Source: Flavobacterium omnivorum (lineage in GTDB: Bacteria; Bacteroidota; Bacteroidia; Flavobacteriales; Flavobacteriaceae). From it: 36,637 nucleotides of DNA. The DNA lies in NCBI RefSeq assembly GCF_900099915.1, contig NZ_FNDB01000025.1, positions 1 through 36,637 of the forward strand. The letters run 5' to 3'. How positions within the stretch are numbered: the first letter of the stretch is position 1; each line of letters starts with the position of its first letter. The position numbers and the translations under genes were made by a program. Positions 16,327-26,460 of this stretch are shown here, piece after piece. The notes under the pieces were generated by a model. The model was not told where the DNA came from, did no database searches, and saw only the letters and a list, made by a program, of their open reading frames with translations.

Positions 16327-17786
16327 GTATACTAAAAGACATATTGTACAAAGTAGCTATTGAAGCCGTGAAAGGTTCGACAGATATCTCCATAAACAAA
16401 ATGGATTTCGATTCGAGAAAAATCGAGGTTAATGATATTTTTGTAGCAATTCGTGGTTCCATTTCCGATGGGCATGATTTTATAGAAAAAGCAATTTTAC
16501 AAGGTGCTGTCGCAGTGATATGCGATACCTTTCCGGATACGATCGAAAATGGAATCACCTATGTGCAGGTTAAAGACACGAATTCAGCCTTAGCTTTTAT
16601 GGCTGCAAATTATTTTGGTGATCCGTCGCGAAAGTTGAAATTAGTTGGTATAACAGGTACAAATGGTAAAACTACGATTGCCTCTTTGTTGTGTCAACTG
16701 TTCAAAAAAGCGGGCTATAAAGTTGGTTTGCTTTCAACTGTAAAAATAATGGTAGATGATGTGGAGTATAAAGCGACTCACACAACACCGGATTCAATTA
16801 CGATAAATCATTTTCTAAAAGAGATGGTCGAAAACGAGGTTGAATACTGTTTTATGGAAGTGAGCTCTCATGGGATTCATCAAAAAAGAACAGAAGCATT
16901 GCATTTTGTGGGTGGGATATTCACTAATTTATCACACGATCATTTAGATTATCATCCTACGTTTGCAGAATATAGAGATGTGAAAAAATCGTTTTTCGAT
17001 CATTTACCTAAAACGGCTTTTATATTGTCTAACATAGACGATAAAAACGGACAGGTAATGTTGCAGAATACTGCCGCTAAAAAGTGCACTTATGCTTTAA
17101 AAACCTACGCTGATTATAAAGCACAAATACTGGAAAACCAATTATCGGGCTTGTTGCTTAAAATAAATGGAAACGAAGTCTGGGTTAAGTTGATAGGAAC
17201 CTTTAATGCTTATAACTTACTGGCTATATACGGTACTGCCGTTGAACTAGGAATGGAAAGTTTAGAAGTACTCCGATTGTTATCTGATTTAGAAAGTGTT
17301 TCGGGTCGTTTCCAATTTATCGTTTCTTCAACTAACATCACCGCAATTGTAGATTATGCCCATACTCCAGATGCTTTAGATAATGTGCTAAAAACTATAA
17401 ATGCTATTCGTACAAAAAACGAACAATTGATCACAGTTGTAGGTTGTGGAGGAAACAGAGATAAAACCAAGCGGCCTATTATGGCTGGAATTGCATCGGA
17501 GCTCAGTGATAAAGCAATTTTTACTTCGGATAATCCTAGAAATGAAAAGCCAGAAGCTATTATTGCTGAAATGGAACAAGGTGTAGCACCTCAAAATTAT
17601 AAAAAAACATTGACCATAAGCGATAGAAAGCAAGCTATAAGGACAGCTTGCCAATTGGCACAGCCGAATGATATTATTTTGATAGCCGGAAAAGGACATG
17701 AAACATATCAGGAGATTAAAGGGATTCGGCAACATTTTGATGATATGGAAACAGTAAAAGAAGTTTTAGAACAATTAGGTAAGTGA
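16323..17786 (+). CDS. murE: UDP-MurNAc-tripeptide synthetase MurE, meso-diaminopimelate type
   Basis: MurE adds the third peptide residue to UDP-MurNAc-L-Ala-D-Glu in the cytoplasm. The protein has 487 residues. The ATP loop is GTNGKTT at 112-118, the likely carbamylated lysine is K221, and HDHLDYH is near 205. The DNPR motif at 403-406 is the known mark of enzymes that add meso-diaminopimelate and not lysine. It overlaps ftsI by 4 bases, so coupled translation is likely. The next gene, mraY, follows after a 96-base gap. Confidence 0.96.
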   Translation: MSILKDILYKVAIEAVKGSTDISINKMDFDSRKIEVNDIFVAIRGSISDGHDFIEKAILQGAVAVICDTFPDTIENGITYVQVKDTNSALAFMAANYFGDPSRKLKLVGITGTNGKTTIASLLCQLFKKAGYKVGLLSTVKIMVDDVEYKATHTTPDSITINHFLKEMVENEVEYCFMEVSSHGIHQKRTEALHFVGGIFTNLSHDHLDYHPTFAEYRDVKKSFFDHLPKTAFILSNIDDKNGQVMLQNTAAKKCTYALKTYADYKAQILENQLSGLLLKINGNEVWVKLIGTFNAYNLLAIYGTAVELGMESLEVLRLLSDLESVSGRFQFIVSSTNITAIVDYAHTPDALDNVLKTINAIRTKNEQLITVVGCGGNRDKTKRPIMAGIASELSDKAIFTSDNPRNEKPEAIIAEMEQGVAPQNYKKTLTISDRKQAIRTACQLAQPNDIILIAGKGHETYQEIKGIRQHFDDMETVKEVLEQLGK

Positions 17787-17882
17787 TAGTTTAATCGGTT
17801 GGTATTATTTGTTTTTCGAATAGCCATCAGATTGGAAAGTAATTAACAACACAGCAACGATTAACCAAACAAACAACGATAT

Positions 17883-19112
17883 ATGCTATACTATTTATTT
17901 GAATATTTAGATAAAACATTGGATGTTCCAGGAACAGGGGTTTTTCAGTACATCACGTTTAGATCGGCATTAGCATTTATGCTATCGTTATTACTGTCCA
18001 CTATTTATGGAAAAAGAATCATTCGATTTTTGCAAGCACAACAAGTAGGAGAAACTGTTCGAGAGTTAGGGTTGGCAGGTCAAAATGAAAAAGCGGGAAC
18101 ACCCACGATGGGTGGGTTAATCATAATTTTCGCCACTTTAGTGCCAGTTTTACTGTTTGCAAAACTGCATAATATTTACATCGTATTGTTAATAGTGACC
18201 ACATTATGGATGGGAACGATTGGGTTTATTGATGATTATATTAAAATATTCAAGAAAGATAAAGCAGGTTTAAAAGGGATATTTAAAGTTTTTGGACAAG
18301 TTGGTTTGGGTTTAATAGTAGGGATAGTCCTTTATTTTCATGCTGGTGTAACTGTAAGAACCGATACGGGTAAAGTAGACGTTTTTAAAACTTCGACGCA
18401 AACCGTTATTATGCCTGCGCCTATCGAAGAAAAATCTACGGCAACGACAATTCCTTTCTTTAAAAACAATGAGTTTGATTATGCCGAATTGCTGGCTTGG
18501 ACAGGGGACGGATATGAAAAATGGGCTTGGTTAATTTTTATCCCGGTAGTGATTTTTATTATAACTGCAGTTTCAAATGGTGCTAACCTAACAGATGGAA
18601 TTGATGGTCTTGCCGCGGGAACTTCGGCAATTTCAGTTCTGGCACTGGGAATATTTACGTTCGTTTCAGGTAATATTATATTCTCTAATTATCTGAATAT
18701 TATGTATATCCCTAATTCTGGTGAAATGACGGTTTTCATAGCCGCCTTTGTAGGGTCATTGATTGGATTTCTTTGGTATAATTCCTATCCAGCATCCGTT
18801 TTTATGGGTGATACCGGTAGTTTGACAATTGGGGGAATTATAGCAGTTCTTGCAATTGCGGTTCGAAAAGAAATGCTGATTCCTTTACTATGCGGAATTT
18901 TTCTTGTCGAAAATTTATCTGTTGTTCTTCAAGTAAGTTATTTCAAGTATACGAAGAAACGCTTTGGCGAAGGCCGAAGAATATTTTTAATGTCTCCTCT
19001 ACATCATCATTACCAGAAAAAAGGGTATCACGAAAGTAAAATCGTAACCCGGTTTTGGATTGTTGCTATCATGCTGGCCATATTGTCAATTGTCACTTTA
19101 AAATTAAGATAG
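17883..19112 (+). CDS. mraY: phospho-N-acetylmuramoyl-pentapeptide transferase MraY
   Basis: MraY transfers phospho-MurNAc-pentapeptide to undecaprenyl phosphate, giving lipid I. It is an integral membrane protein of 409 residues with about ten helices. Active-site signatures are FIDDY with D117/D118, NLTDGIDG at 235-242, FMGDTGS with D310 and the HHH motif at 374-376. Compared with the roughly 360 residues of E. coli, it has an extra polar loop at about 155-212, predicted outside the cytoplasm. The start follows a 96-base gap; murD begins one base after its stop. Confidence 0.96.
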   Translation: MLYYLFEYLDKTLDVPGTGVFQYITFRSALAFMLSLLLSTIYGKRIIRFLQAQQVGETVRELGLAGQNEKAGTPTMGGLIIIFATLVPVLLFAKLHNIYIVLLIVTTLWMGTIGFIDDYIKIFKKDKAGLKGIFKVFGQVGLGLIVGIVLYFHAGVTVRTDTGKVDVFKTSTQTVIMPAPIEEKSTATTIPFFKNNEFDYAELLAWTGDGYEKWAWLIFIPVVIFIITAVSNGANLTDGIDGLAAGTSAISVLALGIFTFVSGNIIFSNYLNIMYIPNSGEMTVFIAAFVGSLIGFLWYNSYPASVFMGDTGSLTIGGIIAVLAIAVRKEMLIPLLCGIFLVENLSVVLQVSYFKYTKKRFGEGRRIFLMSPLHHHYQKKGYHESKIVTRFWIVAIMLAILSIVTLKLR

Positions 19113-19113
19113 T

Positions 19114-20445
19114 ATGCGGCTAGTAATTTTAGGTGGTGGAGAAAGTGGTGTTGGAACTGCTATTCTTGGTAAGAAAAAAGGGTATGAAGTTTTCGTGTCT
19201 GATTTCGGAAAGATAAAAGGAAATTACAAAGAAGTTCTTATAATTAATGGGATCTCTTGGGAAGAGGAAAAACATACCGAAGAGTTGATTTTGAATGCGG
19301 ATGTGGTTATGAAAAGTCCCGGTATTCCCGATAAATCTCCAATAGTAAAAAAGCTGCAGGAACGAGGAATTCCAGTGATTTCAGAGATTGAGTTTGCGGC
19401 TCCTTTTACGAAGGCAACAATTATAGGGATAACCGGAAGTAACGGAAAAACGACTACAACAATGCTGACACATCATTTGTTGAAATCAGCTGGATTGAAT
19501 GTAGGATTGGGCGGCAATATAGGAAAAAGTTTTGCTTGGCAGATTGCCGATAATAAATACGATTCCTATGTACTGGAGTTGAGTAGTTTTCAACTGGATG
19601 GAATTAATGATTTCAAGCCCCATATTGCTATTATTACGAATATTAGTCCAGATCATTTAGATCGGTACGAATACAAATATGAAAATTACATTGATTCAAA
19701 ATTCAGAATAACAATGAATCAAACTGAGGATGATTATCTCATCTACGATGCAGACGATGAAGCCATATGCAATTGGTTCAAAACGCACACAACAAAAGCA
19801 AAATTAATCCCTTTTTCATTGACTAAAATTTTCAGCGAAGGAGCCTATATAAAAAACAACAAAATGGAAATTAAGATCAGTCAGGAAGAGTTTACAATGG
19901 ATACAGAACACATTGCTTTAGAAGGAAAACATAATATGAAAAATGCAATGGCAGCAACCTCTGTGGCTAAATTAATGCAAATAAGAAAGGCCACAATTAG
20001 AGAAAGTCTTTCTAATTTTCAAGGAGTAGAACATCGTCTGGAAAAGGTTTTAAAAATTCAAAATGTTCAATATATCAATGATTCTAAAGCAACCAATGTT
20101 AACGCAACCTTTTTTGCTTTAGACAGTATGAATACACCAACGGTTTGGATTGTGGGTGGTGTCGATAAAGGGAATGATTATAACGAATTGATGTCCTTAG
20201 TTCGTGAAAAAGTAAAAGCAATTATTTGTCTTGGAGTAGATAATAAAAAGATTATTGATGTTTTTGGGAATGTTGTTGACATGATGATTGAAGTGGATAA
20301 TATGAATGATGCAGTTCGAATGGCACAACGATTAACCGAAAAAGGGGACTCTGTATTATTGTCTCCGGCCTGCGCTAGTTTTGATTTGTTCGAAAATTAT
20401 GAAGACAGAGGGAATCAATTTAAACAAGCAGTTAAAAATTTATAG
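19114..20445 (+). CDS. murD: UDP-N-acetylmuramoyl-L-alanine:D-glutamate ligase MurD
   Basis: MurD adds D-glutamate to UDP-MurNAc-L-Ala. The protein has 443 residues. It has an N-terminal nucleotide-fold segment (LVILGGGESGVG), the ATP loop GSNGKTTTT at 108-116, a SPDHLDRY segment in the central domain and HRLEKV with NDSKATNVNAT at the start of the C-terminal domain. It is soluble. It begins one base after the mraY stop; ftsW follows after 47 bases. Length and order are usual. Confidence 0.96.
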   Translation: MRLVILGGGESGVGTAILGKKKGYEVFVSDFGKIKGNYKEVLIINGISWEEEKHTEELILNADVVMKSPGIPDKSPIVKKLQERGIPVISEIEFAAPFTKATIIGITGSNGKTTTTMLTHHLLKSAGLNVGLGGNIGKSFAWQIADNKYDSYVLELSSFQLDGINDFKPHIAIITNISPDHLDRYEYKYENYIDSKFRITMNQTEDDYLIYDADDEAICNWFKTHTTKAKLIPFSLTKIFSEGAYIKNNKMEIKISQEEFTMDTEHIALEGKHNMKNAMAATSVAKLMQIRKATIRESLSNFQGVEHRLEKVLKIQNVQYINDSKATNVNATFFALDSMNTPTVWIVGGVDKGNDYNELMSLVREKVKAIICLGVDNKKIIDVFGNVVDMMIEVDNMNDAVRMAQRLTEKGDSVLLSPACASFDLFENYEDRGNQFKQAVKNL

Positions 20446-20492
20446 AAAAGTTTTATCGTAGGAACGAAAGTAAACTTTAAAAAGAAAATGAT

Positions 20493-21782
20493 ATGAAACA
20501 ATTAATAGGCAATCTAAAGGGAGATAAAGGGATTTGGTCATTTGTGGCCTTATTGGCCTTGTTTTCGTTTATGCCTGTTTTTAGTGCAAGTAGTAACTTG
20601 GCCTATTTAGGGCATGGAACAGGAAATACTTTAGGGTATTTAGTAAAACATTTGGGTCATATTTTTTTTGGTTTTTTAATCATTTTTTGGGTTCACAAAA
20701 TTCCGTATCAATATTTTAGATCTATTTCTAAATGGCTTTTGCCTTTTGTTTGGGTAGTATTAGCCATAACAATGATAAAAGGTACAGTGATAGGTGGAGC
20801 CAATGCAAGTAGATGGCTTCAGATACCATTTGTAGGTATTTCATTTCAACCTTCGACTTTTGCGGCCTTAGTTTTGTTTGTATTTGTTGCGCGTTATTTG
20901 TCTAAAACAAGAGAGAAACCGATTGATTTTTTAGAATCATTGAAAGAACTGTGGCTCCCCGTTTTTATTACCTTGCTTTTTATTCTTCCTTCGAATTTTT
21001 CGACTACCGCATTAATTTTTTCGATGATATTAATGTTGGCATTCATAGGGAAGTATCCTATGAAATATATCGCAGTAATAGTAGGATCAGGCATTGTATT
21101 TCTAACCTTTTTTGTTTTGATTTCTAAAGCTTTTCCCGATGCTAAATTTTTTAGCAGAGTAAGAACTTGGGAAAGTCGTATTGAAAATTTTAGTACCGAT
21201 AAACCAGATGAAGATGATTATCAAATAGAAAAGGCAAAAATTGCTATTGCATCAGGCAAGATTTATGGACTAGGACCCGGTAAAAGTGTTCAGAAAAATT
21301 TCTTACCGCAATCTTCATCAGATTTTATTTATGCCATTATTGTTGAAGAATACGGATTAATAGGGGGATTGGGTGTTTTGTCGCTTTATTTGTTATTGCT
21401 TTTCCGATTTGTAGTTGCTTCGCACATAGCCACCACACTCTTTGGAAAATTGGTGGTTATAGGTCTTGGTTTTCCAATGATTTTTCAGGCCATGATCAAT
21501 ATGGCCGTAGCTGTAGAATTATTACCTGTTACGGGACAAACACTGCCGTTGATCAGTAGTGGAGGAACTTCTATTTGGATGACCTGTATCGCTTTAGGAA
21601 TCATTATTGGTGTAACTAAGAAAGAAGAAGAAATTGCTCAGGAATTGAAAGATACTGCAAAAAGGGAGGAAGCGTTACAAAAATTAATCGATCGAGAATT
21701 AGAAGAAGAGCACGTTTTAGAGGAAGCGTATTCAATCGAAGACAAGGCAAAAAACCCAATGCAGGCAGTTTTAAACAAGTAA
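20493..21782 (+). CDS. ftsW: septal peptidoglycan glycosyltransferase FtsW (SEDS family)
   Basis: FtsW polymerises lipid II at the septum together with PBP2/FtsI. The protein has 429 residues with about ten membrane helices. The SEDS signatures are GGANASRWLQIP near 98-109, an FQPST segment, GLGPGKSVQKNFLPQSSSDFI in the large loop, and PVTGQTLPLISSGGTS near the end. The last 60 residues are a charged cytoplasmic tail, rich in Glu and Lys and likely helical (EEIAQELKDTAKREEALQK). The gene lies between murD and murG, as expected. Confidence 0.95.
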   Translation: MKQLIGNLKGDKGIWSFVALLALFSFMPVFSASSNLAYLGHGTGNTLGYLVKHLGHIFFGFLIIFWVHKIPYQYFRSISKWLLPFVWVVLAITMIKGTVIGGANASRWLQIPFVGISFQPSTFAALVLFVFVARYLSKTREKPIDFLESLKELWLPVFITLLFILPSNFSTTALIFSMILMLAFIGKYPMKYIAVIVGSGIVFLTFFVLISKAFPDAKFFSRVRTWESRIENFSTDKPDEDDYQIEKAKIAIASGKIYGLGPGKSVQKNFLPQSSSDFIYAIIVEEYGLIGGLGVLSLYLLLLFRFVVASHIATTLFGKLVVIGLGFPMIFQAMINMAVAVELLPVTGQTLPLISSGGTSIWMTCIALGIIIGVTKKEEEIAQELKDTAKREEALQKLIDRELEEEHVLEEAYSIEDKAKNPMQAVLNK

Positions 21783-21837
21783 GCCATTTTATACCTTTAA
21801 ATTTTTAAAATAATAGCAACTCAGTAACTTTAAAAAA

Positions 21838-22935
21838 ATGAAACAATACAAATTCATATTAAGCGGTGGCGGAACTGGAGGACATATCTATCCGGCAATT
21901 GCTATTGCAAATGAATTAAAGTCTCGTTTTCCTAATGCCGAATTTCTATTTGTTGGTGCAAAAGATAAAATGGAGATGCAAAAAGTGCCTCAGGCAGGTT
22001 ACAAGATCATCGGACTATGGATTGCAGGATTACAACGAAGACTCACATTTGATAATACTCTTTTTCCGGTAAAACTAATTAGCAGCTTGCTAAAGTCACG
22101 TACCATAATCAAGCAGTTTGAGCCAGATGTAGTTATTGGTACTGGAGGCTTTGCCAGTGGTCCACTTTTACAAATAGCGGCAATTGCAGGTATCCCAACG
22201 GTGATTCAGGAACAAAACTCGTATCCTGGAATTACCAATAAGTTATTGAGCAAAAAGGCAAAAAAGATTTGTGTTGCCTATGAAAACTTAGAACGCTTTT
22301 TTCCAAAAGAAAAAATGATTTTAACTGGAAATCCAGTGCGTCAGGATTTAATTGATATTGATTCAAAAAGAGAGATAGCGTTACAGCATTTTGATTTAGA
22401 CACTAAGAAAAAAACACTTTTGGTTTTAGGCGGTAGTTTAGGAGCCAGAAGAATTAATGAGTTAATTGCTAAAGAAATTTTGTTGTTTGCAGCTCATAAT
22501 GTGCAAGTGATTTGGCAATGTGGTAAATTGTATTTTGATGATTATAAACGTTTGGAAGAGAATGAAAACATTCAGATTCATTCTTTTATTGATAAAATGG
22601 ATCTGGTTTATGCAGCGGCAGATATCGTGGTTTCTCGTGCAGGAGCTTCTTCCGTATCGGAATTATGCATTGTTGGTAAACCCGTTATTTTTATTCCTTC
22701 TCCTAATGTAGCTGAAGATCACCAAACTAAAAATGCGCAAGCGATAGTTGATAAAAATGGAGCTATTTTACTGAAAGAAGTAGAGCTAGATTCTCAATTC
22801 GGTACTGTATTTGAGTCTTTAATTAAAGATGAGGCAAAACAAAAAATGCTGAGTGATAACATAAAACAATTGGCAATGCCAGAAGCAACAAAACGAATTG
22901 TTGATGAAATTGTTAAGCTGATAGATAGAAAATAA
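21838..22935 (+). CDS. murG: lipid II synthase MurG (UDP-GlcNAc transferase)
   Basis: MurG adds GlcNAc to lipid I on the cytoplasmic face of the membrane. The protein has 365 residues. The N-terminal glycine loop is [11 protein letters not shown] at 10-20; GTGGFASGP and [12 protein letters not shown] lie in the first half, and the donor-binding half has [11 protein letters not shown] and [11 protein letters not shown]. It has no membrane helix. It is followed by murC after 23 bases. Length is usual for the family. Confidence 0.96.
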   Translation: MKQYKFILSGGGTGGHIYPAIAIANELKSRFPNAEFLFVGAKDKMEMQKVPQAGYKIIGLWIAGLQRRLTFDNTLFPVKLISSLLKSRTIIKQFEPDVVIGTGGFASGPLLQIAAIAGIPTVIQEQNSYPGITNKLLSKKAKKICVAYENLERFFPKEKMILTGNPVRQDLIDIDSKREIALQHFDLDTKKKTLLVLGGSLGARRINELIAKEILLFAAHNVQVIWQCGKLYFDDYKRLEENENIQIHSFIDKMDLVYAAADIVVSRAGASSVSELCIVGKPVIFIPSPNVAEDHQTKNAQAIVDKNGAILLKEVELDSQFGTVFESLIKDEAKQKMLSDNIKQLAMPEATKRIVDEIVKLIDRK

Positions 22936-22958
22936 TAGAGATAAAGAAAGAAACGAAA

Positions 22959-24308
22959 ATGAACTTGAATCAAATACATAACGTCTATTTTATTGGAATT
23001 GGTGGAATCGGGATGAGCAATTTAGCTCGTTATTTCAAAAATTTGGGAAAACAGGTTTGCGGATATGATAAAACGCCTTCCGTTCTAACAAATGAATTGA
23101 TGGAAAGTGGAATTGCAATTCACTTTGAAGATAGTATTGATTTGATACCTAAAGATTTTTTTATCGAGAATACACTAGTAATTATTACACCGGCTGTACC
23201 AGTTACACATTCGGAATGGAATTATTTCGTGGAAAGAGAGTATGAAATAAAAAAGAGAGCCGAAGTTTTAGGATTAATTACTAAGGATACGTTTTGTTTT
23301 GCAGTTGCAGGTACCCATGGAAAAACAACGACATCGGGGATTTTAGGACACATATTATACCAAAGTGGCGCTGACGTCACCGCGTTTATAGGTGGAATAG
23401 TTGAAAATTATAATTCAAATTTAATAGGAAGTGGTAAAACAGTAACGGTAGTTGAAGCAGATGAATTTGATCGTTCCTTTCTGCATTTGCATCCCAATAT
23501 TGCTTGCATTACATCCATGGATGCTGATCATCTTGATATTTACGGGACAAGTGAAGCTATTGAGGAGTCTTTTATGGAATTTGCCTCTAAAATAAAGGAT
23601 AAAAATAATCTTTTCATCACAAAAGAATTACCATTAGAAGGGTTAACGTGTGCGGTAAATGAAGACGCTATTTATAAAGCGTTTAACGTAAGAATAGGAG
23701 ACGGAAGCTACGTTTTTGATGTACAAACACCTACTGAAATAATTAAAGATTTACATTTTGGATTGCCGGGACGTCATAATTTAATGAATGCGGTGATGGC
23801 TATTGCAATGGCAAATTTATTCGGCACCCCAACCGATGCCATTGCAAAAGCCATTGCATCATTCAAGGGGATTAAAAGAAGGTTTTCGTACCAAATTAAA
23901 ACAGCAGCTAAAGTTTATATTGATGATTATGCACATCATCCAACGGAGATAAATGCGGTGCATCAAGCAGTACGGGAATTGTATCCCAATCAGAAAGTGC
24001 TAGCGATTTTTCAGCCTCATTTGTATAGCAGAACAAGAGATTTTGCTGATGAATTTGCCAAAAGTTTGTCCCATTTTGATGAAGTTCTTTTGTTAGATAT
24101 TTATCCAGCTCGGGAACTGCCTATACAAGGTGTAACTTCGCAATGGATTATGGATAAGATGTTGCTTAAAAATAAGAAATTAGTTACCAAAAATGATTTG
24201 ATTACCGCGATATTGGCAAGTGATACAGCGGTCGTTGTCACTATTGGAGCAGGAGATATTGGAGAATTAGTACCATTAATTAAAAAAGCAATCAATGAAA
24301 CTCTTTAA
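22959..24308 (+). CDS. murC: UDP-N-acetylmuramate:L-alanine ligase MurC
   Basis: MurC adds the first amino acid, L-alanine, to UDP-MurNAc. The protein has 449 residues. The N-terminal nucleotide fold is GIGGIGMS at 13-20, the ATP loop is GTHGKTTT at 118-125, the central domain has ADEFDRSF and MDADHLDIYG, and the C-terminal domain has YIDDYAHHPTEI. The last 14 bases overlap ftsQ, which suggests coupled translation. Position between murG and ftsQ is standard. Confidence 0.96.
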   Translation: MNLNQIHNVYFIGIGGIGMSNLARYFKNLGKQVCGYDKTPSVLTNELMESGIAIHFEDSIDLIPKDFFIENTLVIITPAVPVTHSEWNYFVEREYEIKKRAEVLGLITKDTFCFAVAGTHGKTTTSGILGHILYQSGADVTAFIGGIVENYNSNLIGSGKTVTVVEADEFDRSFLHLHPNIACITSMDADHLDIYGTSEAIEESFMEFASKIKDKNNLFITKELPLEGLTCAVNEDAIYKAFNVRIGDGSYVFDVQTPTEIIKDLHFGLPGRHNLMNAVMAIAMANLFGTPTDAIAKAIASFKGIKRRFSYQIKTAAKVYIDDYAHHPTEINAVHQAVRELYPNQKVLAIFQPHLYSRTRDFADEFAKSLSHFDEVLLLDIYPARELPIQGVTSQWIMDKMLLKNKKLVTKNDLITAILASDTAVVVTIGAGDIGELVPLIKKAINETL

Positions 24309-25017
24309 TTGGACCAATATTCGATTAATACTGATGTTTGCATTAGTGGTTTTTCTGTTTTCTTTTACGTCAAAACGAAATGAAGAGAGGAAATTGACTA
24401 AATCTGAAGTTATTTTTGTTGGAGATAATGACCCCTTCGTTAAACAAGAAACGGTTAATAAATTGTTAATAGAAAATAATAAAGAGGCATCCAGCATTCA
24501 AAAAGTTAATTTAGATTTGAATACGCTGGAAACAAATCTCAATGCACAAGAAATGATTGAAAAATCAGATGTCTATGTGAGTATTGATGGTGTGTTAAAA
24601 GCAGTGGTGAAACAAAAAACTCCTATTGCTAGAGTTTTTGATAATGGTGGTTCTTTTTATATTGATTACGAAGGGAATAGAATGCCATTGTCAGCTAATT
24701 TTACAGCCCGAGTTCCACTTGTTTCAGGGGGAATAAATAAAAATAATAACGAAAATTTAGCCCACTTGTTTCGCATAATTTATGATGATGAATTTTTGAA
24801 AAAAAACATTATTGGAATTGAAATTATGCCAAATGGTAGCTTAAAAATGCACAACAGAAATTTTGATTTCCAAATTGATTTTGGCAAATTGATTAATGTG
24901 GAGCGTAAATTTAAAAATTACAAAGCTTTTTTTCAAAAAGCAGTTTTAGATAGTTCGTTGTATAAATATAAAAAAATTGACCTCCGGTTTACGGAACAAG
25001 TAGTTTGCACTAAATAA
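24295..25017 (+). CDS. ftsQ: cell division protein FtsQ
   Basis: The protein has 240 residues. A short N-terminus is followed by one membrane helix at about 10-25 (IRLILMFALVVFLFSF), then a periplasmic part that begins with a POTRA-like region (about 35-110: VIFVGDNDPFVKQETVNKLL, and VYVSIDGVLKAVVKQKTPIAR). FtsQ connects FtsA/FtsZ to the septal synthase through FtsL. Similarity to enterobacterial FtsQ is low, but topology and position before ftsA make the call safe. The start overlaps murC by 14 bases, and ftsA follows after 6 bases. Confidence 0.92.
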   Translation: MKLFNWTNIRLILMFALVVFLFSFTSKRNEERKLTKSEVIFVGDNDPFVKQETVNKLLIENNKEASSIQKVNLDLNTLETNLNAQEMIEKSDVYVSIDGVLKAVVKQKTPIARVFDNGGSFYIDYEGNRMPLSANFTARVPLVSGGINKNNNENLAHLFRIIYDDEFLKKNIIGIEIMPNGSLKMHNRNFDFQIDFGKLINVERKFKNYKAFFQKAVLDSSLYKYKKIDLRFTEQVVCTK

Positions 25018-25023
25018 TAGATA

Positions 25024-26406
25024 ATGGAAAAAGAGAATATTGCAGTAGGTCTAGATATTGGGACAACTAAAATAGTTGCCATGATAGGCAAAAAGAATGA
25101 ATATGGTAAACTAGAAATTTTAGGTGTTGGAAAATCTAAAAGTTTGGGTGTGGCAAGAGGTGTTGTAAATAACATTACACAAACCATACAATCCATACAG
25201 CAAGCTATTCAAGAAGCAGAGAATAACTCAGGTTATAAAATAAAAGATGTAGTTGTTGGAATCGCAGGACAACATATACGCAGTATACAACACACAGATT
25301 ATATTAGCAGAAACAATCCTGAAGAAGTGATTGGTGGGAATGATATTCAACTTTTGATTGATCAAGTCAACAAATTGGCCATGTTGCCTGGTGAAGAAAT
25401 AATACATGTTTTGCCACAAGAATTCAAAATTGATGGACAATCTGAAATCAAAGAACCTATAGGGATGTACGGTGGAAGATTAGAATCTAGTTTTCATGTA
25501 GTAGTGGGTCAGGCATCCTCTATTCGCAATGTTGGTAGGTGTATTCAAAGTTCAGGAATTGAACTTTCAGGTTTGACCTTAGAGCCATTAGCTTCTGCCG
25601 ATGCAGTTTTAAGTCAGGAAGAAAAAGAAGCTGGAGTTGCATTAATTGACATAGGTGGTGGTACTACCGATTTAGCTATTTTTAAAGATGGTATTATTCG
25701 GCATACAGCAGTAATTCCGTTTGGAGGAAATGTAATAACAGACGATATTAAAGAAGGATGTTCTATAATTGAAAAGCAAGCTGAATTACTAAAAGTTAAA
25801 TTTGGTTCTGCTTGGCCAGGAGAAAATAGAGATAATGAAATTGTTTCTATTCCAGGTCTAAGAGGTAGGGAGCCAAAAGAAATATCGTTAAAGAATCTAT
25901 CCAAAATAATTCATGCTCGAGTTGTGGAAATTGTGGATCAGGTGTTTACAGAAGTTAAAGCTTATGGTCATGAAGATCCTCGAAAGAAACTGATAGCAGG
26001 TATTGTATTAACAGGTGGTGGTGCTCAATTGAAACACATTAAGCAACTAGTAGAGTATATTACCGGAATGGATACAAGAATAGGGTATCCTAACGAACAT
26101 TTAGCTGGGAATTCAGATGAGGAAATCTCAAGTCCGTTGTATGCAACGGCAGTGGGTTTAGTAATGAAAAGCATTGAAAATAAAACGCAAAGCGCGGTAC
26201 GAATGGATGCAGTGGAGCAGCCCAAAGCGCCCACGTACAGGCCTACAGTTGTTCAAACTCCAGTACAAGAGGTTTATGAGAATATAGAAGAGGAAATAGA
26301 TCATAATGCGCATGAAAAACAAAATTCTACCGTTAACAGAATTCAGAAAAATTTCTTTGATCGATATGTAGATAAGATCAAGGACTTTTTAGATAATGCA
26401 GAATAA
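25024..26406 (+). CDS. ftsA: cell division protein FtsA
   Basis: FtsA is an actin-like ATPase that anchors FtsZ to the membrane. The protein has 460 residues. The first phosphate loop is GLDIGTTKIVAMIG near 8-21, the second is LIDIGGGTTDLAIF, and the adenosine motif is VLTGGGAQLK. An FtsA-specific 1C domain lies between the first two. After a less conserved stretch (about 390-435), the last 17 residues (FFDRYVDKIKDFLDNAE) look like the amphipathic membrane-targeting helix. ftsZ follows after a 54-base gap. Confidence 0.96.
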   Translation: MEKENIAVGLDIGTTKIVAMIGKKNEYGKLEILGVGKSKSLGVARGVVNNITQTIQSIQQAIQEAENNSGYKIKDVVVGIAGQHIRSIQHTDYISRNNPEEVIGGNDIQLLIDQVNKLAMLPGEEIIHVLPQEFKIDGQSEIKEPIGMYGGRLESSFHVVVGQASSIRNVGRCIQSSGIELSGLTLEPLASADAVLSQEEKEAGVALIDIGGGTTDLAIFKDGIIRHTAVIPFGGNVITDDIKEGCSIIEKQAELLKVKFGSAWPGENRDNEIVSIPGLRGREPKEISLKNLSKIIHARVVEIVDQVFTEVKAYGHEDPRKKLIAGIVLTGGGAQLKHIKQLVEYITGMDTRIGYPNEHLAGNSDEEISSPLYATAVGLVMKSIENKTQSAVRMDAVEQPKAPTYRPTVVQTPVQEVYENIEEEIDHNAHEKQNSTVNRIQKNFFDRYVDKIKDFLDNAE

Positions 26407-26460
26407 AGGCACAGCCTGAAAAATATAAGAATTAATAATAAATATCAAAAACCCAAAATT

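Noticed and set aside
17787..17882. An internal promoter before mraY
   Set aside because: The best candidate (TATTATTTG) has one base too many between TA and TTTG compared with the consensus, so I could not support it.
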